A DNA stretch of 64,000 nt from CAWDDG01 sp963801065 (GCA_963801065.1 CAWDDG010000006.1:124001-188000), one strand, 5' to 3'. Positions 52,445 through 61,226 are shown, counted from the stretch's first letter. Notes: generated by a model not told the origin, from the sequence alone. Program-made: numbers and translations.

Positions 52445-53770
52445 ATGGCCGATCCGCCGCCGCCGCCTACCGAGCCCGAGCGCGAGGTCGTCGAACTGTG
52501 CAGAGACCTGATCCGGATCGATACGTCGAACTACGGCGACGACAGTGGTCCGGGGGAGCGCAAGGCGGCCGAGTACGTCGCAGAGAAGCTGGCCGACGTC
52601 GGTCTCGAACCCAGCCTGCTGGAGTCTGCGCCAGGTCGGACGACCGTCGTGGCCAGGATGGGCGGAGCGGACCCGGCGCGCGACGACGCGCTGCTCGTTC
52701 ATGGTCATCTCGACGTCGTCCCTGCGGACGCCGCGGACTGGAGCCGTGACCCCTTCGGGGCGGACATCGCCGACGGCTGCATCTGGGGACGCGGCGCCAT
52801 CGACATGAAGGACATGGACGCCATGATCCTCTCGGTCGTCCGGGACCGATGTCGCACGGGCCGGCCGCCGGCGCGTCCGGTCGTCCTCTGCTTTCTCGCC
52901 GACGAGGAGGCCGGCGGGATCTTAGGCAGCCACTGGGTCGTCGACCACCTCCCGGAGCTGTTCGAGGGCTGCACCGAGGGAATCAGCGAGGTCGGCGGGT
53001 TCAGCCTCACGGTCCGCGACGACTTGCGGCTCTACCTCGTCGAGACGGCCCAGAAGGGCATCGACTGGATGCGCCTGACCGTCGAAGGCACGGCAGGCCA
53101 CGGCTCGATGGTCAACGACGACAACGCCGTGACCGAGCTTGCGGAAGCGGTCGCCCGGCTGGGCCGGCACGAGTGGCCGATACGGATCACGCCGACGGTA
53201 CGGGCCTTCCTCGACGCCGCGTCGGAGGCCTATGGCGTCGACCTGGATCCGACGGACCCGCAGTCGCTGGTCCGCACGCTCGGCACCATGGCCAAGATCA
53301 TCGGTGCCACCCTGCGCAACACGGCGAACCCGACGATGCTCCGCGCGGGCTACAAGCACAACGTGATCCCCGGCCGCGCCGAGGCCCACGTCGACGGACG
53401 CTTCCTGCCCGGGCACGAGGACGAGTTCCGGGCCACGCTGGACGACGTGCTGGGCCCTCAGGTCCGCCGCGAGGTGCTCGTGTCCGACATCGCCTTGGAG
53501 ACCGAGTTCGCGGGCCGTCTCGTCGACGCCATGAGCGCTGCCCTGCGGGCCGAGGACCCCGGCGCGGTGCCGGTGCCGTACTGCTTGTCCGGTGGTACCG
53601 ACGCCAAGGCGTTCAGCCTGCTGGGCATCCGTGGCTTCGGCTTCTCACCGCTCCGACTCCCGCCCGAGCTCGACTTCGCCGGCATGTTCCACGGGGTCGA
53701 CGAGCGGGTCCCACTGGACGGGCTGCGCTTCGGCGCTCGTGTGCTCGACCGCTTCCTCGACCTGGCCTGA
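52445..53770 (+). CDS. M20/M28-family zinc peptidase or deacylase
   Basis: 441 residues from ATG 52445. Metal-site motifs are LLVHGHLDVVPAD (His, Asp), IWGRGAIDMKDMDA (bridging Asp) and VLCFLADEEAGGILGS (catalytic Glu pair). The dimerisation lid contains VEGTAGHGSMVNDDNA, and the last ligand His is in FAGMFHGVDERV. It belongs to the ArgE/DapE/carboxypeptidase group; the usual annotation is M20 dipeptidase. Substrate not predictable. Confidence 0.92.
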   Translation: MADPPPPPTEPEREVVELCRDLIRIDTSNYGDDSGPGERKAAEYVAEKLADVGLEPSLLESAPGRTTVVARMGGADPARDDALLVHGHLDVVPADAADWSRDPFGADIADGCIWGRGAIDMKDMDAMILSVVRDRCRTGRPPARPVVLCFLADEEAGGILGSHWVVDHLPELFEGCTEGISEVGGFSLTVRDDLRLYLVETAQKGIDWMRLTVEGTAGHGSMVNDDNAVTELAEAVARLGRHEWPIRITPTVRAFLDAASEAYGVDLDPTDPQSLVRTLGTMAKIIGATLRNTANPTMLRAGYKHNVIPGRAEAHVDGRFLPGHEDEFRATLDDVLGPQVRREVLVSDIALETEFAGRLVDAMSAALRAEDPGAVPVPYCLSGGTDAKAFSLLGIRGFGFSPLRLPPELDFAGMFHGVDERVPLDGLRFGARVLDRFLDLA

Positions 53771-53792
53771 CGTCTGCCACCGTCGCCCTCGT

Positions 53793-53850
53793 CTTGTGGC
53801 TGGTTGTGCACGTGTCCGGGGCCCGGGACAGGTTGACATCCCGCCACAAG
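53793..53850. repeat. 58-bp foldback repeat, copy 1
   Basis: Ends CTTGTGGC and GCCACAAG are inverted repeats. An inner near-palindrome centres on GGGGCCC. It is 53/58 identical to copy 2 at 54937-54994 and lies just before the 3' end of the DUF559 gene. Confidence 0.85.
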
Positions 53851-53859
53851 ACGATCGGT

Positions 53860-54834
53860 CTACCAGGCCATGGGTGGCAGCGGGCGCCGGAAGTCCTCGT
53901 CGCGCAGGGCGGACGTGGGCCGGAGGCCCGTCAATGCGGTGATGTCGGCGACGATCAGCTCGCGATCTCGTCGGACGGACTGCGCGCCGTACCTGAGTAG
54001 TGGTAGCCCGGCGCGGGTGAGCGAGTTCTCGCGGCGGTTGTCGGCCTGCCGTTGCTCTGCTTCGCCGTGGTACGCGCCGTCGTACTCCAAGCCGAGCACG
54101 GGGCTCCTCGCGACGATCACCAGGTCTGGATAGCCCAACAGCGTCGGCGGGGTGCCCGCGAAGACCGCCGGATTCACCAGGGGTACAGGGAAGCCCGCGA
54201 GCACGACGACCATGCGCAGACGAGACTCGCCGGGCGAACCGCTGTACGCCGACGAGAGCTCGACGGAAAGCGAGCTCATGCGGACGCCTGGCCATCTCCG
54301 GTGCGCCGAGACGTACGCCGCGAGCCATGGCAGATCGAGCACGCCAGAGCGCGCAAAGGCGTCCACGACGACGACGGCCTCGACCAGGTTGCGCCCTCGC
54401 ATGAGGTCGAAGCACGAACGCATCGGTGACGTGACGACGATCCCTCCGACCTCCGCGAGGTCACTGAACACCGTGCTGTCGACGTGCAGGACGCGGCGCG
54501 AGAGCTCGGTTCCAGCCAGCCGGCTGCTGGTGGCCTCGCGGTGGCGGGCGTACTGGAGTGGCACGACTCGACCCGGCAGTGGCTGCCAAGCACCATGCAG
54601 CCAGGCCGCCGTCATCCCGGCGACGACCGAGCCGCGAGGGAGGACGAGCAGCAGGGCGCGCGCTCGGACCAGGTCGGTCACGGGTAGATCGCGGTGGACA
54701 TAGACGCCGTGCAGGAGGCGGCGCCACGGCCTCGACTGCAGCTGGCGTCGACTGAGCAGGCCGGCGTCAACGGCCGCCCGGCCGAGAAAGGGAGCGAGCC
54801 GGAGTCGGTCAGGGACCAATGCGGGGATCGGCAT
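53860..54834 (-). CDS. DUF559/PD-(D/E)xK endonuclease-like protein with AbiEi-type N-terminus
   Basis: 324 residues from ATG 54834. The N-terminal 60 residues (AAVDAGLLSRRQLQSRPWRR then LLHGVYVHRDLP) resemble the winged helix of AbiEi antitoxins. The C-terminal DUF559 nuclease fold has PDLVIVARSPVLGLEYDGAY with the D...ExD pattern and RRENSLTRAGLPLLRYGA. Such proteins are abundant in actinobacteria and of unknown function. This copy is bracketed by two 58-bp foldback repeats in direct orientation. Confidence 0.85.
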   Translation of the reverse strand: MPIPALVPDRLRLAPFLGRAAVDAGLLSRRQLQSRPWRRLLHGVYVHRDLPVTDLVRARALLLVLPRGSVVAGMTAAWLHGAWQPLPGRVVPLQYARHREATSSRLAGTELSRRVLHVDSTVFSDLAEVGGIVVTSPMRSCFDLMRGRNLVEAVVVVDAFARSGVLDLPWLAAYVSAHRRWPGVRMSSLSVELSSAYSGSPGESRLRMVVVLAGFPVPLVNPAVFAGTPPTLLGYPDLVIVARSPVLGLEYDGAYHGEAEQRQADNRRENSLTRAGLPLLRYGAQSVRRDRELIVADITALTGLRPTSALRDEDFRRPLPPMAW

Positions 54835-54936
54835 GCGGTCACGGCACCGCACCCGCGCCGGTTCTCACCACGTCGGCCGACTGATCTGGGGACGGTCAGA
54901 TGACCCCGACACCCCCTGTGGACAAGCTCCCCATCA

Positions 54937-54994
54937 CTTGTGGCTGGTTGTGCACGTTTCCCAGGCCGAGGACAGGTTGACATCCCGCCACAAG
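54937..54994. repeat. 58-bp foldback repeat, copy 2
   Basis: Same orientation and length as copy 1, with 5 mismatches, all in the inner part. It lies about 100 bp upstream of the DUF559 start. Confidence 0.85.
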
Positions 54995-55037
54995 TGGGGT
55001 CGAGCTTGGTGAGGGCGTCGCCGCCAGGCGGGGAGGG

Positions 55038-55256
55038 TCAGAGGTCGGCCCTGGCGACGCGGAGGATGCGGCGCCGGAGCGTGACCTTCCGGGTGCCGTC
55101 GGGGTAGAGGCGGAGCCGGTCGAGCTCCCAGTGTCCGTACTCGGCGTGGTCGGTGAGCAGCCTTCGGGCGGCGCCGCGCGACGTTCCGCGTGGCAACAGC
55201 AGATGGTGGAACTCGTACTCCGTGATGCGCCGGCCCGTCGGCGCGGTGCTCGCCAT
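55038..55256 (-). CDS. DUF5703 family protein
   Basis: 72 residues from ATG 55256. It contains TEYEFHHLLLPRGTSRGAAR then RLLTDHAEYGHWELDRLRLY and PDGTRKVTLRRRILR, the complete DUF5703 signature (EYGHWEL). It is a small basic cytoplasmic protein found across actinobacteria, function unknown. It is divergent from the next gene, 38 bp away. Confidence 0.9.
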   Translation of the reverse strand: MASTAPTGRRITEYEFHHLLLPRGTSRGAARRLLTDHAEYGHWELDRLRLYPDGTRKVTLRRRILRVARADL

Positions 55257-55294
55257 CGGCACATGGTGCCATGCCCGCGGGTACGGTCGGCACC

Positions 55295-55916
55295 GTGACG
55301 ACCACGCCCCAGGACCAGGCCCGCCTGACCGCGCGCGCTCGACGACCTGACCGACGCACTCGAGGCCCACCTCGCTGCGTGCACACGCCGGACCGGAGAG
55401 GCCGATCCGGCCGTCCAGGCGGCCTACACCGCATTGCGCACCGCCGCATCCCGCTACGACGACCTGCTGTTCACGTTGCTCGACGAGGTCACCCCATGGG
55501 AGTTCCCAGAGGGTCCGCATGTCGAGGTCGAGTACGAGAACGCCGACGTCGTACCACAGATCGTCGGGGTGCTGGTCCGGCGTGATTACATCCTGGACGA
55601 CGGCGACGCGCTGCTCACCGCCGGCCGTGAGGCCTACGCGGAGCTGTATCCCGACGACCCGGACGAGGCGGCGAGATCCGACGTCAGCCACCCTGGGCGC
55701 GCTCTCTACCAACTGGTCCACGTGTACGGCATCGACGGCCTCGACGAGAGGGCGGAGCTGGCCGGCCTGCGCCCGCGGGGCGGCACGGTCTGGGTGCAGG
55801 CCCTCGACGACGAGGACGCCGCGACCTTGGTCGACGACCCGTTCGGCGTCGCCGACGAGGAGATGCTCGTCTACCGCGTCGACGAGGTCCTGGCCCCGGA
55901 CGCCGAAGCGGAGTGA
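55295..55916 (+). CDS. conserved hypothetical protein, frameshift near the N-terminus
   Basis: From GTG 55295 the frame reads TTTPQDQARLTAR. Coding then continues one base later with ALDDLTDALEAHLAACTRRT and on to SRYDDLLFTLLDEVTPWEFP, ending DEVLAPDAEAE. The switch is in the GCGCGCGC run at about 55330-55338, where a lost GC pair would restore one frame. Joined length is about 207. It is acidic, with no recognised catalytic motif. Proteins with TPWEFP and WVQALDDED are typical neighbours of DUF5703 in actinobacteria. Confidence 0.75.
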
Positions 55917-55950
55917 CGAGCGTCTTGACCCATCGACCGTTCTCGCCCGG

Positions 55951-56925
55951 CTACCGCCGGCGTTCGGGGTAGCCCCAGATCGGCGCCGACACCTCGTCCA
56001 AGGCAGTGCGGATCTCGTCCGGAAGCGTGAGCTCCTCGGCGGCGAGAACCCCGCGCAGCTGCGCGGCCGTTCGTGCACCGACGATGGCCGCACCGACGCC
56101 CGGCTGGTCCCGCACCCACGCGAGTGCCACCTCGAGCGGCTGGACGGCAAGCCCTTCGGCGGCGGTGCACACGGCCTCGACGATCTGACGGGACCGTGGG
56201 TCCAGGTAGACGTCGACGAACCTCGAGAAATGCGGGGACGCAGCGCGGGAGTCCGCCGGCGTGCCGCTGCGGTACTTGCCGGTGAGCACGCCGCGCCCCA
56301 GCGGTGACCACGCCAGCACTCCCAGCCCGAGAGAGCTCGCTGCGCGGAGCACCTCACGCTCGATGCCCCGCTGCACCAGCGAGTACTCCATCTGAGTCGA
56401 CACCAGCGGAGCCCGGCCGGGCGCCGCAGCCTGGTGGGAGGCCGACCAGCCGGTCTGCCAGCCCGCGTAGTTGGATATGCCGGCGTATCGCGCCCGCCCC
56501 GTGGATACGGCGTAGTCCACGGCCGCGAGCGTCTCCTCGAGCGGTACCTCGTCGCTCCAGGTCTCCACCTGCCATAGATCGACGTAGTCGATGTCGAGCC
56601 GATCCAGTGAGGCGTCGAGCTGGTCGAGCATGGCCTTGCGCGAGACGTCGACGACACGGCGGCCCAGCGCCCGTGAGACGCCCGACTTGGTGGCGACGAC
56701 GACGTCTCCGCGCGGCGCCACGGCCTCGAGCAGGTCACCCAGCACCCGTTCGCTCTGTCCGTCGCCGTAGGACGCCGCCGTGTCGACGAGGGTGCCGCCG
56801 GCCTCGACGAAGGCCTCGAGCTGGTCACGGGCCTCGTGCTGGTCGGTATCTCGCCCCCAGGTCATCGTCCCCAAGGCAAGCCTGGACACCCGTAGGCCAC
56901 TCCGCCCGAGCCGTCGCTGTTCCAC
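55951..56925 (-). CDS. aldo/keto reductase with His-to-Glu catalytic substitution
   Basis: 324 residues from GTG 56925. The TIM barrel carries the AKR tetrad positions Asp48 and Tyr53 (LVDTAASYGDGQSE) and Lys80 (VATKSG). The fourth position, normally His (LWQVHTW), is Glu121 in YVDLWQVETW. The NADPH site is in YAGISNYAGWQ and LGLGVLAWSPLGRGVLTGKY. The same His-to-Glu change distinguishes steroid 5-beta-reductases (AKR1D) from ketoreductases. TAATCT is 6 nt before the GTG, so leaderless. Confidence 0.9.
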   Translation of the reverse strand: MEQRRLGRSGLRVSRLALGTMTWGRDTDQHEARDQLEAFVEAGGTLVDTAASYGDGQSERVLGDLLEAVAPRGDVVVATKSGVSRALGRRVVDVSRKAMLDQLDASLDRLDIDYVDLWQVETWSDEVPLEETLAAVDYAVSTGRARYAGISNYAGWQTGWSASHQAAAPGRAPLVSTQMEYSLVQRGIEREVLRAASSLGLGVLAWSPLGRGVLTGKYRSGTPADSRAASPHFSRFVDVYLDPRSRQIVEAVCTAAEGLAVQPLEVALAWVRDQPGVGAAIVGARTAAQLRGVLAAEELTLPDEIRTALDEVSAPIWGYPERRR

Positions 56926-56931
56926 GGCGGG

Positions 56932-56937
56932 AGATTA
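56932..56937 (-). promoter_or_regulatory. leaderless -10 element for the aldo/keto reductase
   Basis: The minus-strand TAATCT ends exactly 6 nt before GTG 56925. Confidence 0.5.
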
Positions 56938-56986
56938 TCGGGCAGGTAGAGTCGCGCGGCGACCGACGACGGCGAGGGAGGCCACG

Positions 56987-58046
56987 ATGCGGCTCGGGCT
57001 CAACCTCGGCTACTGGGGCGGGGGCGTCGACCGTGACAACCTTGCGCTCGCCAAGGAGGCCGACCGGTTGGGCTACGCGGTCGTGTGGGCGGCCGAGGCG
57101 TACGGGTCCGACGCACCCACCGTGCTCTCGTGGGTGGCCGCCCAGACGGAACGCATCGACGTGGGCAGCGCCGTCATGCAGATCCCGGCCCGTACACCGG
57201 CCTGCACGGCGATGACCGCCGCCACCCTCGACAGCCTGTCCGGCGGTCGGTTCCGCCTGGGGCTGGGCGTCTCCGGGCCGCAGGTGTCCGAAGGCTGGCA
57301 CGGTGTGCGGTTCGACCAGCCGCTCGGCCGTACCAGGGAATATGTCGACATCGTCCGGGCCGCGCTGACCCGCAAGCGGCTGACCTACCACGGGCAACAC
57401 TGGACGCTCCCGTTACCCGACGGGCCCGGCAAGGCGCTCCAGCTCACCGTCCATCCCGTGCGGGAGCGAGTCCCGGTGTACCTCGCGGCCGTCGGGCCGA
57501 AGAACCTCGAACTCACCGGTGAGATCGCCGACGGCTGGCTCGCGATCTTCTTCGCGCCGGAGCACGCCGCGGAGTCGCTGACCCACGTTGCGCAGGGACG
57601 CGTCGCGGCCGGGCGGGACATGGAAGGTTTCGACGTTGTGCCGACGGTCCCACTCGTGCTTCGGAGACGACCTCGAGGCGTGCGCGGCGCCGATCCGCGC
57701 GTACGCCGCTCTCTACGTCGGCGGCATGGGGAGCCGAACGCAGAACTTCTACAACCAACTCGCGGTCCGCATGGGGTACGGGGAGGCCGCGGCCGAGGTG
57801 CAGGAGCTCTTCCTCGATCACAAGCACCGCGAGGCCGCGGAGGCTGTGCCGTTCGAGTTCGTCGACGAGACCGCTCTGATCGGCCCGGTCGACCGGGTGC
57901 GGGACCGGTTGGCCGCGTACGCGGAGGCTGGCGTGACGACGCTCTCGATCGCCGTCTACGAAGGCCGCCTCGACGAGCGGATCGCGACGCTCCGCGCGAT
58001 GGTCGACGCGGTCGAGGCGGCCGGGCTCGCGGAGGGCTCGGCATGA
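56987..58046 (+). CDS. LLM-class F420-dependent oxidoreductase, frameshifted
   Basis: From ATG 56987 (GAGGGAGG upstream) the first frame has MRLGLNLGYWGGGVDRDNLA, AVMQIPARTPACTAMTAATL then DSLSGGRFRLGLGVSGPQVS, and reaches VVPTVPLVL. The second frame continues GDDLEACAAPIRAYAALYVG and ends in AMVDAVEAAGLAEGSA. The join at about 57660-57663 requires removing one base. Joined length is about 353, normal for the family. It uses F420 or FMN on an unknown substrate. It overlaps uppP by 4 bp. The frameshift also makes a long false fusion with uppP. Confidence 0.87.
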
Positions 58047-58951
58047 CGGAGTGGGTCCAGGCCGCAGTCCTCGGCGTGATCCAAGGCCTGACGGAGTTCC
58101 TGCCGATCTCGTCCAGCGCCCACCTGCGGATCTTCCCTGAGCTGGTCGGCTGGGACGACCCTGGCGCGGCCTTCACGGCGGTGATCCAGATCGGGACCGA
58201 GACGGCGGTGATCCTCTACTTCGCCAAGGACATCTGGCGGATCGTCGGCGCCTGGACCCGGTCGCTGTTCGACCAGCGGGCCGTGTGGACGAGCCGTCAC
58301 GAGGAGGTTCTGGTCGGAGGCGGTGAAGTCGCGGCGCAAGGCGGGGGAGCACATCGCCGGCGCCACTGGGATCCGCACGACGCCCGGATGGGGTGGTACG
58401 TGATCGTCGGCACGCTGCCGATAGTGGCGGTCGGCCTGGCCCTCAAGGACGTCATCGAGAACGACTTCCGCTCGCTGTGGATCATCGCGACCACGCTGGT
58501 CGTGCTCGGCGTAATCCTCGGTGTCGCGGACCGGGTCGGCGCCAAGGACCGCACCCTCGAGTCGCTGACCCTGCCACATGCGTTGTTCCTCGGTCTCGCG
58601 CAGGCGCTCGCGGTTGTGCCCGGTGTGTCCCGCTCCGGGGCGACCATCAGCCTGGGACTGTTCCTCGGCTACGACCGCGCCGCAGCCGCGCGCTTCGCCT
58701 TCCTGCTTGCGATTCCCGCGGTCCTGGGTGCGGGGATCTTCGAATGGCCTGCGGCGCTGGGGGAGGACAGCACCTACGGCCTCGGACCCATGCTGCTGGC
58801 GACGGCCGTGTCGTTCGCGGTCGGCTATGCCGTGATCGCGTGGCTGTTCAGGTGGCTCGAGCGGCGCTCGTACGCGCCCTTCGTCGCGTACCGGATCATC
58901 CTTGGCCTGCTGGTGTTCGCGCTACTAGCCGCCGGAACGATCAGCGCCTGA
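58043..58951 (+). CDS. uppP: undecaprenyl-diphosphatase UppP/BacA
   Basis: 302 residues from ATG 58043, overlapping the LLM stop as ATGA. The two catalytic regions are AVLGVIQGLTEFLPISSSAH (about 8-27) and VVPGVSRSGATISLGLFLGY (about 191-210). It has about seven membrane helices and recycles undecaprenyl diphosphate for cell-wall synthesis; BacA gives bacitracin resistance. The loop before RMGWYVIVGTLPI is unusually long and Gly/His/Arg-rich (about 84-115), which may be an insertion or paired indels. The same gene order (uppP, phosphatase, DUF3090, mshC) occurs in mycobacteria. Confidence 0.92.
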   Translation: MTEWVQAAVLGVIQGLTEFLPISSSAHLRIFPELVGWDDPGAAFTAVIQIGTETAVILYFAKDIWRIVGAWTRSLFDQRAVWTSRHEEVLVGGGEVAAQGGGAHRRRHWDPHDARMGWYVIVGTLPIVAVGLALKDVIENDFRSLWIIATTLVVLGVILGVADRVGAKDRTLESLTLPHALFLGLAQALAVVPGVSRSGATISLGLFLGYDRAAAARFAFLLAIPAVLGAGIFEWPAALGEDSTYGLGPMLLATAVSFAVGYAVIAWLFRWLERRSYAPFVAYRIILGLLVFALLAAGTISA

Positions 58952-58962
58952 AGCGGCAGCCG

Positions 58963-60360
58963 CTAACGTTCGGCGCCCGGCGGGAAGGGCGCATTCTGGA
59001 TGAGTGGCCACGGGTCGACCGGCACGCCGTCCCAGCGCACCTCGAAATGCAGGTGTGGGCCGGTCGAGTAACCGGTCGAGCCGATCACACCGATCCGCGT
59101 GCCCCGCGTGACCCGGTCGCCCGGTCCCACGTGCATGGCCGCCTGGTGGCCGTAGAGCGTGCTGACACCGCGGCCATGGTCGATCACCGTCATGTACCCG
59201 TACGCGCGGTTCCACTCGGCCTTCACGACGGTGCCCGAGTCGGCTGCGTACACGGAGCCGTCGCCGCGGCTCAGGTCGACGCCGGTGTGGAGCTTGACCA
59301 CTCCGGTGATCGGGTGCCGCCGCATGCCGAACGGCGACGTCACATCGCCGGTACCGGGGCGAACGAACTCGCCGGTGCCGAAGACCGTGGACGAGCTCAG
59401 CGCCAGCAATTCGGACAGGTCGACGATGACCGGCCCCAGCGCCTCGGACTCGGCGAGGAACTCCTGGTAGCGCAGGTAGTCCTCGAGGCGGGCTTCCTGG
59501 GCGGCCTGCAACGCCTTGAGCCGGACCGCCGCCGCCTCGCTGAGATCACGCTGGGCCGCCGCCGCAGTTGCTTCGGCCGCTTCCTTGACCGTCAGCGCCT
59601 GCGCGGCAACCTCGGCCAGGTTCTCCTTCTCCTCGCGGAGTGCCCGCAGCCGTTCCCGCGCGCTGAGCAGGTCGGCGCGGGCGACGGCGAGGTCTCCGAG
59701 GGCAGAGTCGCCGGCCCGGAGCACCGTCCTCATGCCGATGTACCTCTCGGCGTACTCGGCGGGCGTGTCGGCGTCGAGGACGACGGACAGCGTCGTCAGA
59801 CCACCGCCCTGATACGCGTCGCGCGCTATCGTCCCGAGGTCGTCGCGGGTCTCCGCGATCTGTTCCAGGACCCGCGTCAGCTGGCGTTCGGCGCGCTGCT
59901 CGGCCCGGGCGGCGCGCTCCACCGCCAGGACTGCCTCCGCGCGGGCATCCCGAGCCGCGTCGGCCTCGGCGACGGCCTCGGCCACCGTGACCTCAGCGGC
60001 CTTGAGGTCCGCGAGTGCCTTCTCGAGTAGAGCCTGGGCTTGGGTCACCGCGTCGGCATGTGCGGACATGACGTCGTGGGCGTGCTCCGACAGGGCGCCG
60101 CCGTCCGGGTGGGGAATCGGGTCGGCGGGTGGCGCAAGGCGCTCGGGCTGGTTCGGGACAGGCGGCCTCGAGGGCGTGGGCGCCGCCGGGACGCCGGTCG
60201 GAGCAGGGGTCGGGGTGGCGGTCGGCGTAGGCGTCGGATCGGGTGTGAACGGAGGCGTCGTCTGCGCGGGCACCGCCATTGCAGCAGGCACAGACGAGAT
60301 CAGCGCGAGCATCGCTGCAGCGATCACTGCGACGATCGTCCGTCTCGCGAGAGTCCACAT
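58963..60360 (-). CDS. M23 family metallopeptidase with coiled coil (EnvC/NlpD-like)
   Basis: 465 residues from ATG 60360, with GGGAGGGGG upstream. A signal peptide (RTIVAVIAAAMLALISSVPA then AMA) is followed by a Pro/Thr linker (PDPTPTPTATPTPAPTG) and a long Ala/Glu coiled coil (about 90-310). The LytM domain has HTGVDLSRGDG and HLHFEVRW, with VTSPFGMRRHPITG before it, so the zinc ligands are intact. It is a secreted peptidoglycan hydrolase or hydrolase activator, convergent with uppP. Confidence 0.92.
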   Translation of the reverse strand: MWTLARRTIVAVIAAAMLALISSVPAAMAVPAQTTPPFTPDPTPTPTATPTPAPTGVPAAPTPSRPPVPNQPERLAPPADPIPHPDGGALSEHAHDVMSAHADAVTQAQALLEKALADLKAAEVTVAEAVAEADAARDARAEAVLAVERAARAEQRAERQLTRVLEQIAETRDDLGTIARDAYQGGGLTTLSVVLDADTPAEYAERYIGMRTVLRAGDSALGDLAVARADLLSARERLRALREEKENLAEVAAQALTVKEAAEATAAAAQRDLSEAAAVRLKALQAAQEARLEDYLRYQEFLAESEALGPVIVDLSELLALSSSTVFGTGEFVRPGTGDVTSPFGMRRHPITGVVKLHTGVDLSRGDGSVYAADSGTVVKAEWNRAYGYMTVIDHGRGVSTLYGHQAAMHVGPGDRVTRGTRIGVIGSTGYSTGPHLHFEVRWDGVPVDPWPLIQNAPFPPGAER

Positions 60361-60505
60361 CCGGCCCTGGCCCCCTCCCGATGCGTAGTGCCTACCCATG
60401 CCTAGCTCATCGATCCGTTCCGCGCGACCCTCGTCGGCGTGAAGAAGGGTGAAAACGAGGGTAAACCAGACGCCACGTCGGGCCCGGCGGCGGCACGGTC
60501 TTCCG

Positions 60506-60511
60506 TAGGCT
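60506..60511 (+). promoter_or_regulatory. leaderless -10 element for the phosphatase gene
   Basis: TAGGCT ends exactly 6 nt before GTG 60518; no ribosome site. Confidence 0.55.
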
Positions 60512-60517
60512 CCGCGT

Positions 60518-61216
60518 GTGCCCACCGTTCTGCTGGTCCGTCACGGCCGGACCGACGCGAACGCTGCCGGGATCCTGGCCGGCCGTGCCCCCGGGATCCA
60601 GCTCGACGACGCCGGTCACGAGCAGTCTCGGGCGCTGGCCGCACGGCTGAGTGACGTCCCCCTGGCGGCCGTGGTGTCCAGCCCATTGGAGCGGTGCCTG
60701 GAGACTGCCGCCGCGCTCGTCGCCGGACGGGACGGTGTGGTGGTGCAGGCGGACGATCGGCTCACCGAGTATGGATACGGCGACTGGACCGGCCGGCCGC
60801 TCAAGGAACTTGCGCGCGACCCGATGTGGAAGGTGGTGCAGTCGCATCCGTCCGGGGTCACGTTCCCCGGCGGCGAGTCGATACGCGCCGCGCAGGCCAG
60901 GGCCGTCGACGCCATCCGCGCGCATGACGCGCTGGTCGCCGCGGCCGCAGGGCCGGACGCGGCGTGGGTCGCGGTCTCTCACGGCGACGTCATCAAGGCC
61001 GTCGTCGCAGATGCGCTCGGCATGCACCTCGACCTCTTCCAGCGACTCGTCGTCGACCCGGGCTCGGTGACGATCCTGCTGTACACAGACACGCGTCCCT
61101 TCGTCGTCCGGCTCAACGACACCGGCGGCGACCTGTCCGGCCTGCGCCGACGCGGCCGCCGGCGGCGCCGATCGTCCGGCGATGCCGCGGTGGGCGGGGG
61201 CGCGGGAAGGTCGTAG
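60518..61216 (+). CDS. histidine phosphatase, MSMEG_4193 type
   Basis: 232 residues from GTG 60518. The RHG motif LLVRHGRTDANAAGILAGRA is at about 5-24, then SSPLERCLETAAAL, DDRLTEYGYGDWTGRPLKEL and the second catalytic His in VAVSHGDVIKAVVADALG (about 154). The C-terminus is basic and low complexity (RRRGRRRRRSSGDAAVGGG), unusual for the family. It is the MSMEG_4193/Rv2135c-type phosphatase found with DUF3090 and SCO1664-family genes near mshC. Substrate unknown. Confidence 0.92.
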   Translation: MPTVLLVRHGRTDANAAGILAGRAPGIQLDDAGHEQSRALAARLSDVPLAAVVSSPLERCLETAAALVAGRDGVVVQADDRLTEYGYGDWTGRPLKELARDPMWKVVQSHPSGVTFPGGESIRAAQARAVDAIRAHDALVAAAAGPDAAWVAVSHGDVIKAVVADALGMHLDLFQRLVVDPGSVTILLYTDTRPFVVRLNDTGGDLSGLRRRGRRRRRSSGDAAVGGGAGRS

Positions 61217-61219
61217 GGT
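61214..61219 (+). promoter_or_regulatory. leaderless -10 element for the DUF3090 gene
   Basis: TAGGGT ends 7 nt before GTG 61227. It overlaps the phosphatase stop region, so the gene may be both read through and independently started. Confidence 0.45.
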
Positions 61220-61226
61220 CGAAGAT

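Noticed and set aside
56780..58951. A single long LLM-UppP fusion protein
   Set aside because: The LLM C-terminus is in another frame and ends at an ATGA overlap with uppP. The long frame is a by-product of a one-base shift.
60361..60517. c-di-AMP (ydaO-type) riboswitch before the M23 peptidase gene
   Set aside because: Such elements precede some actinobacterial wall hydrolases, but I could not find the conserved core in either orientation here.
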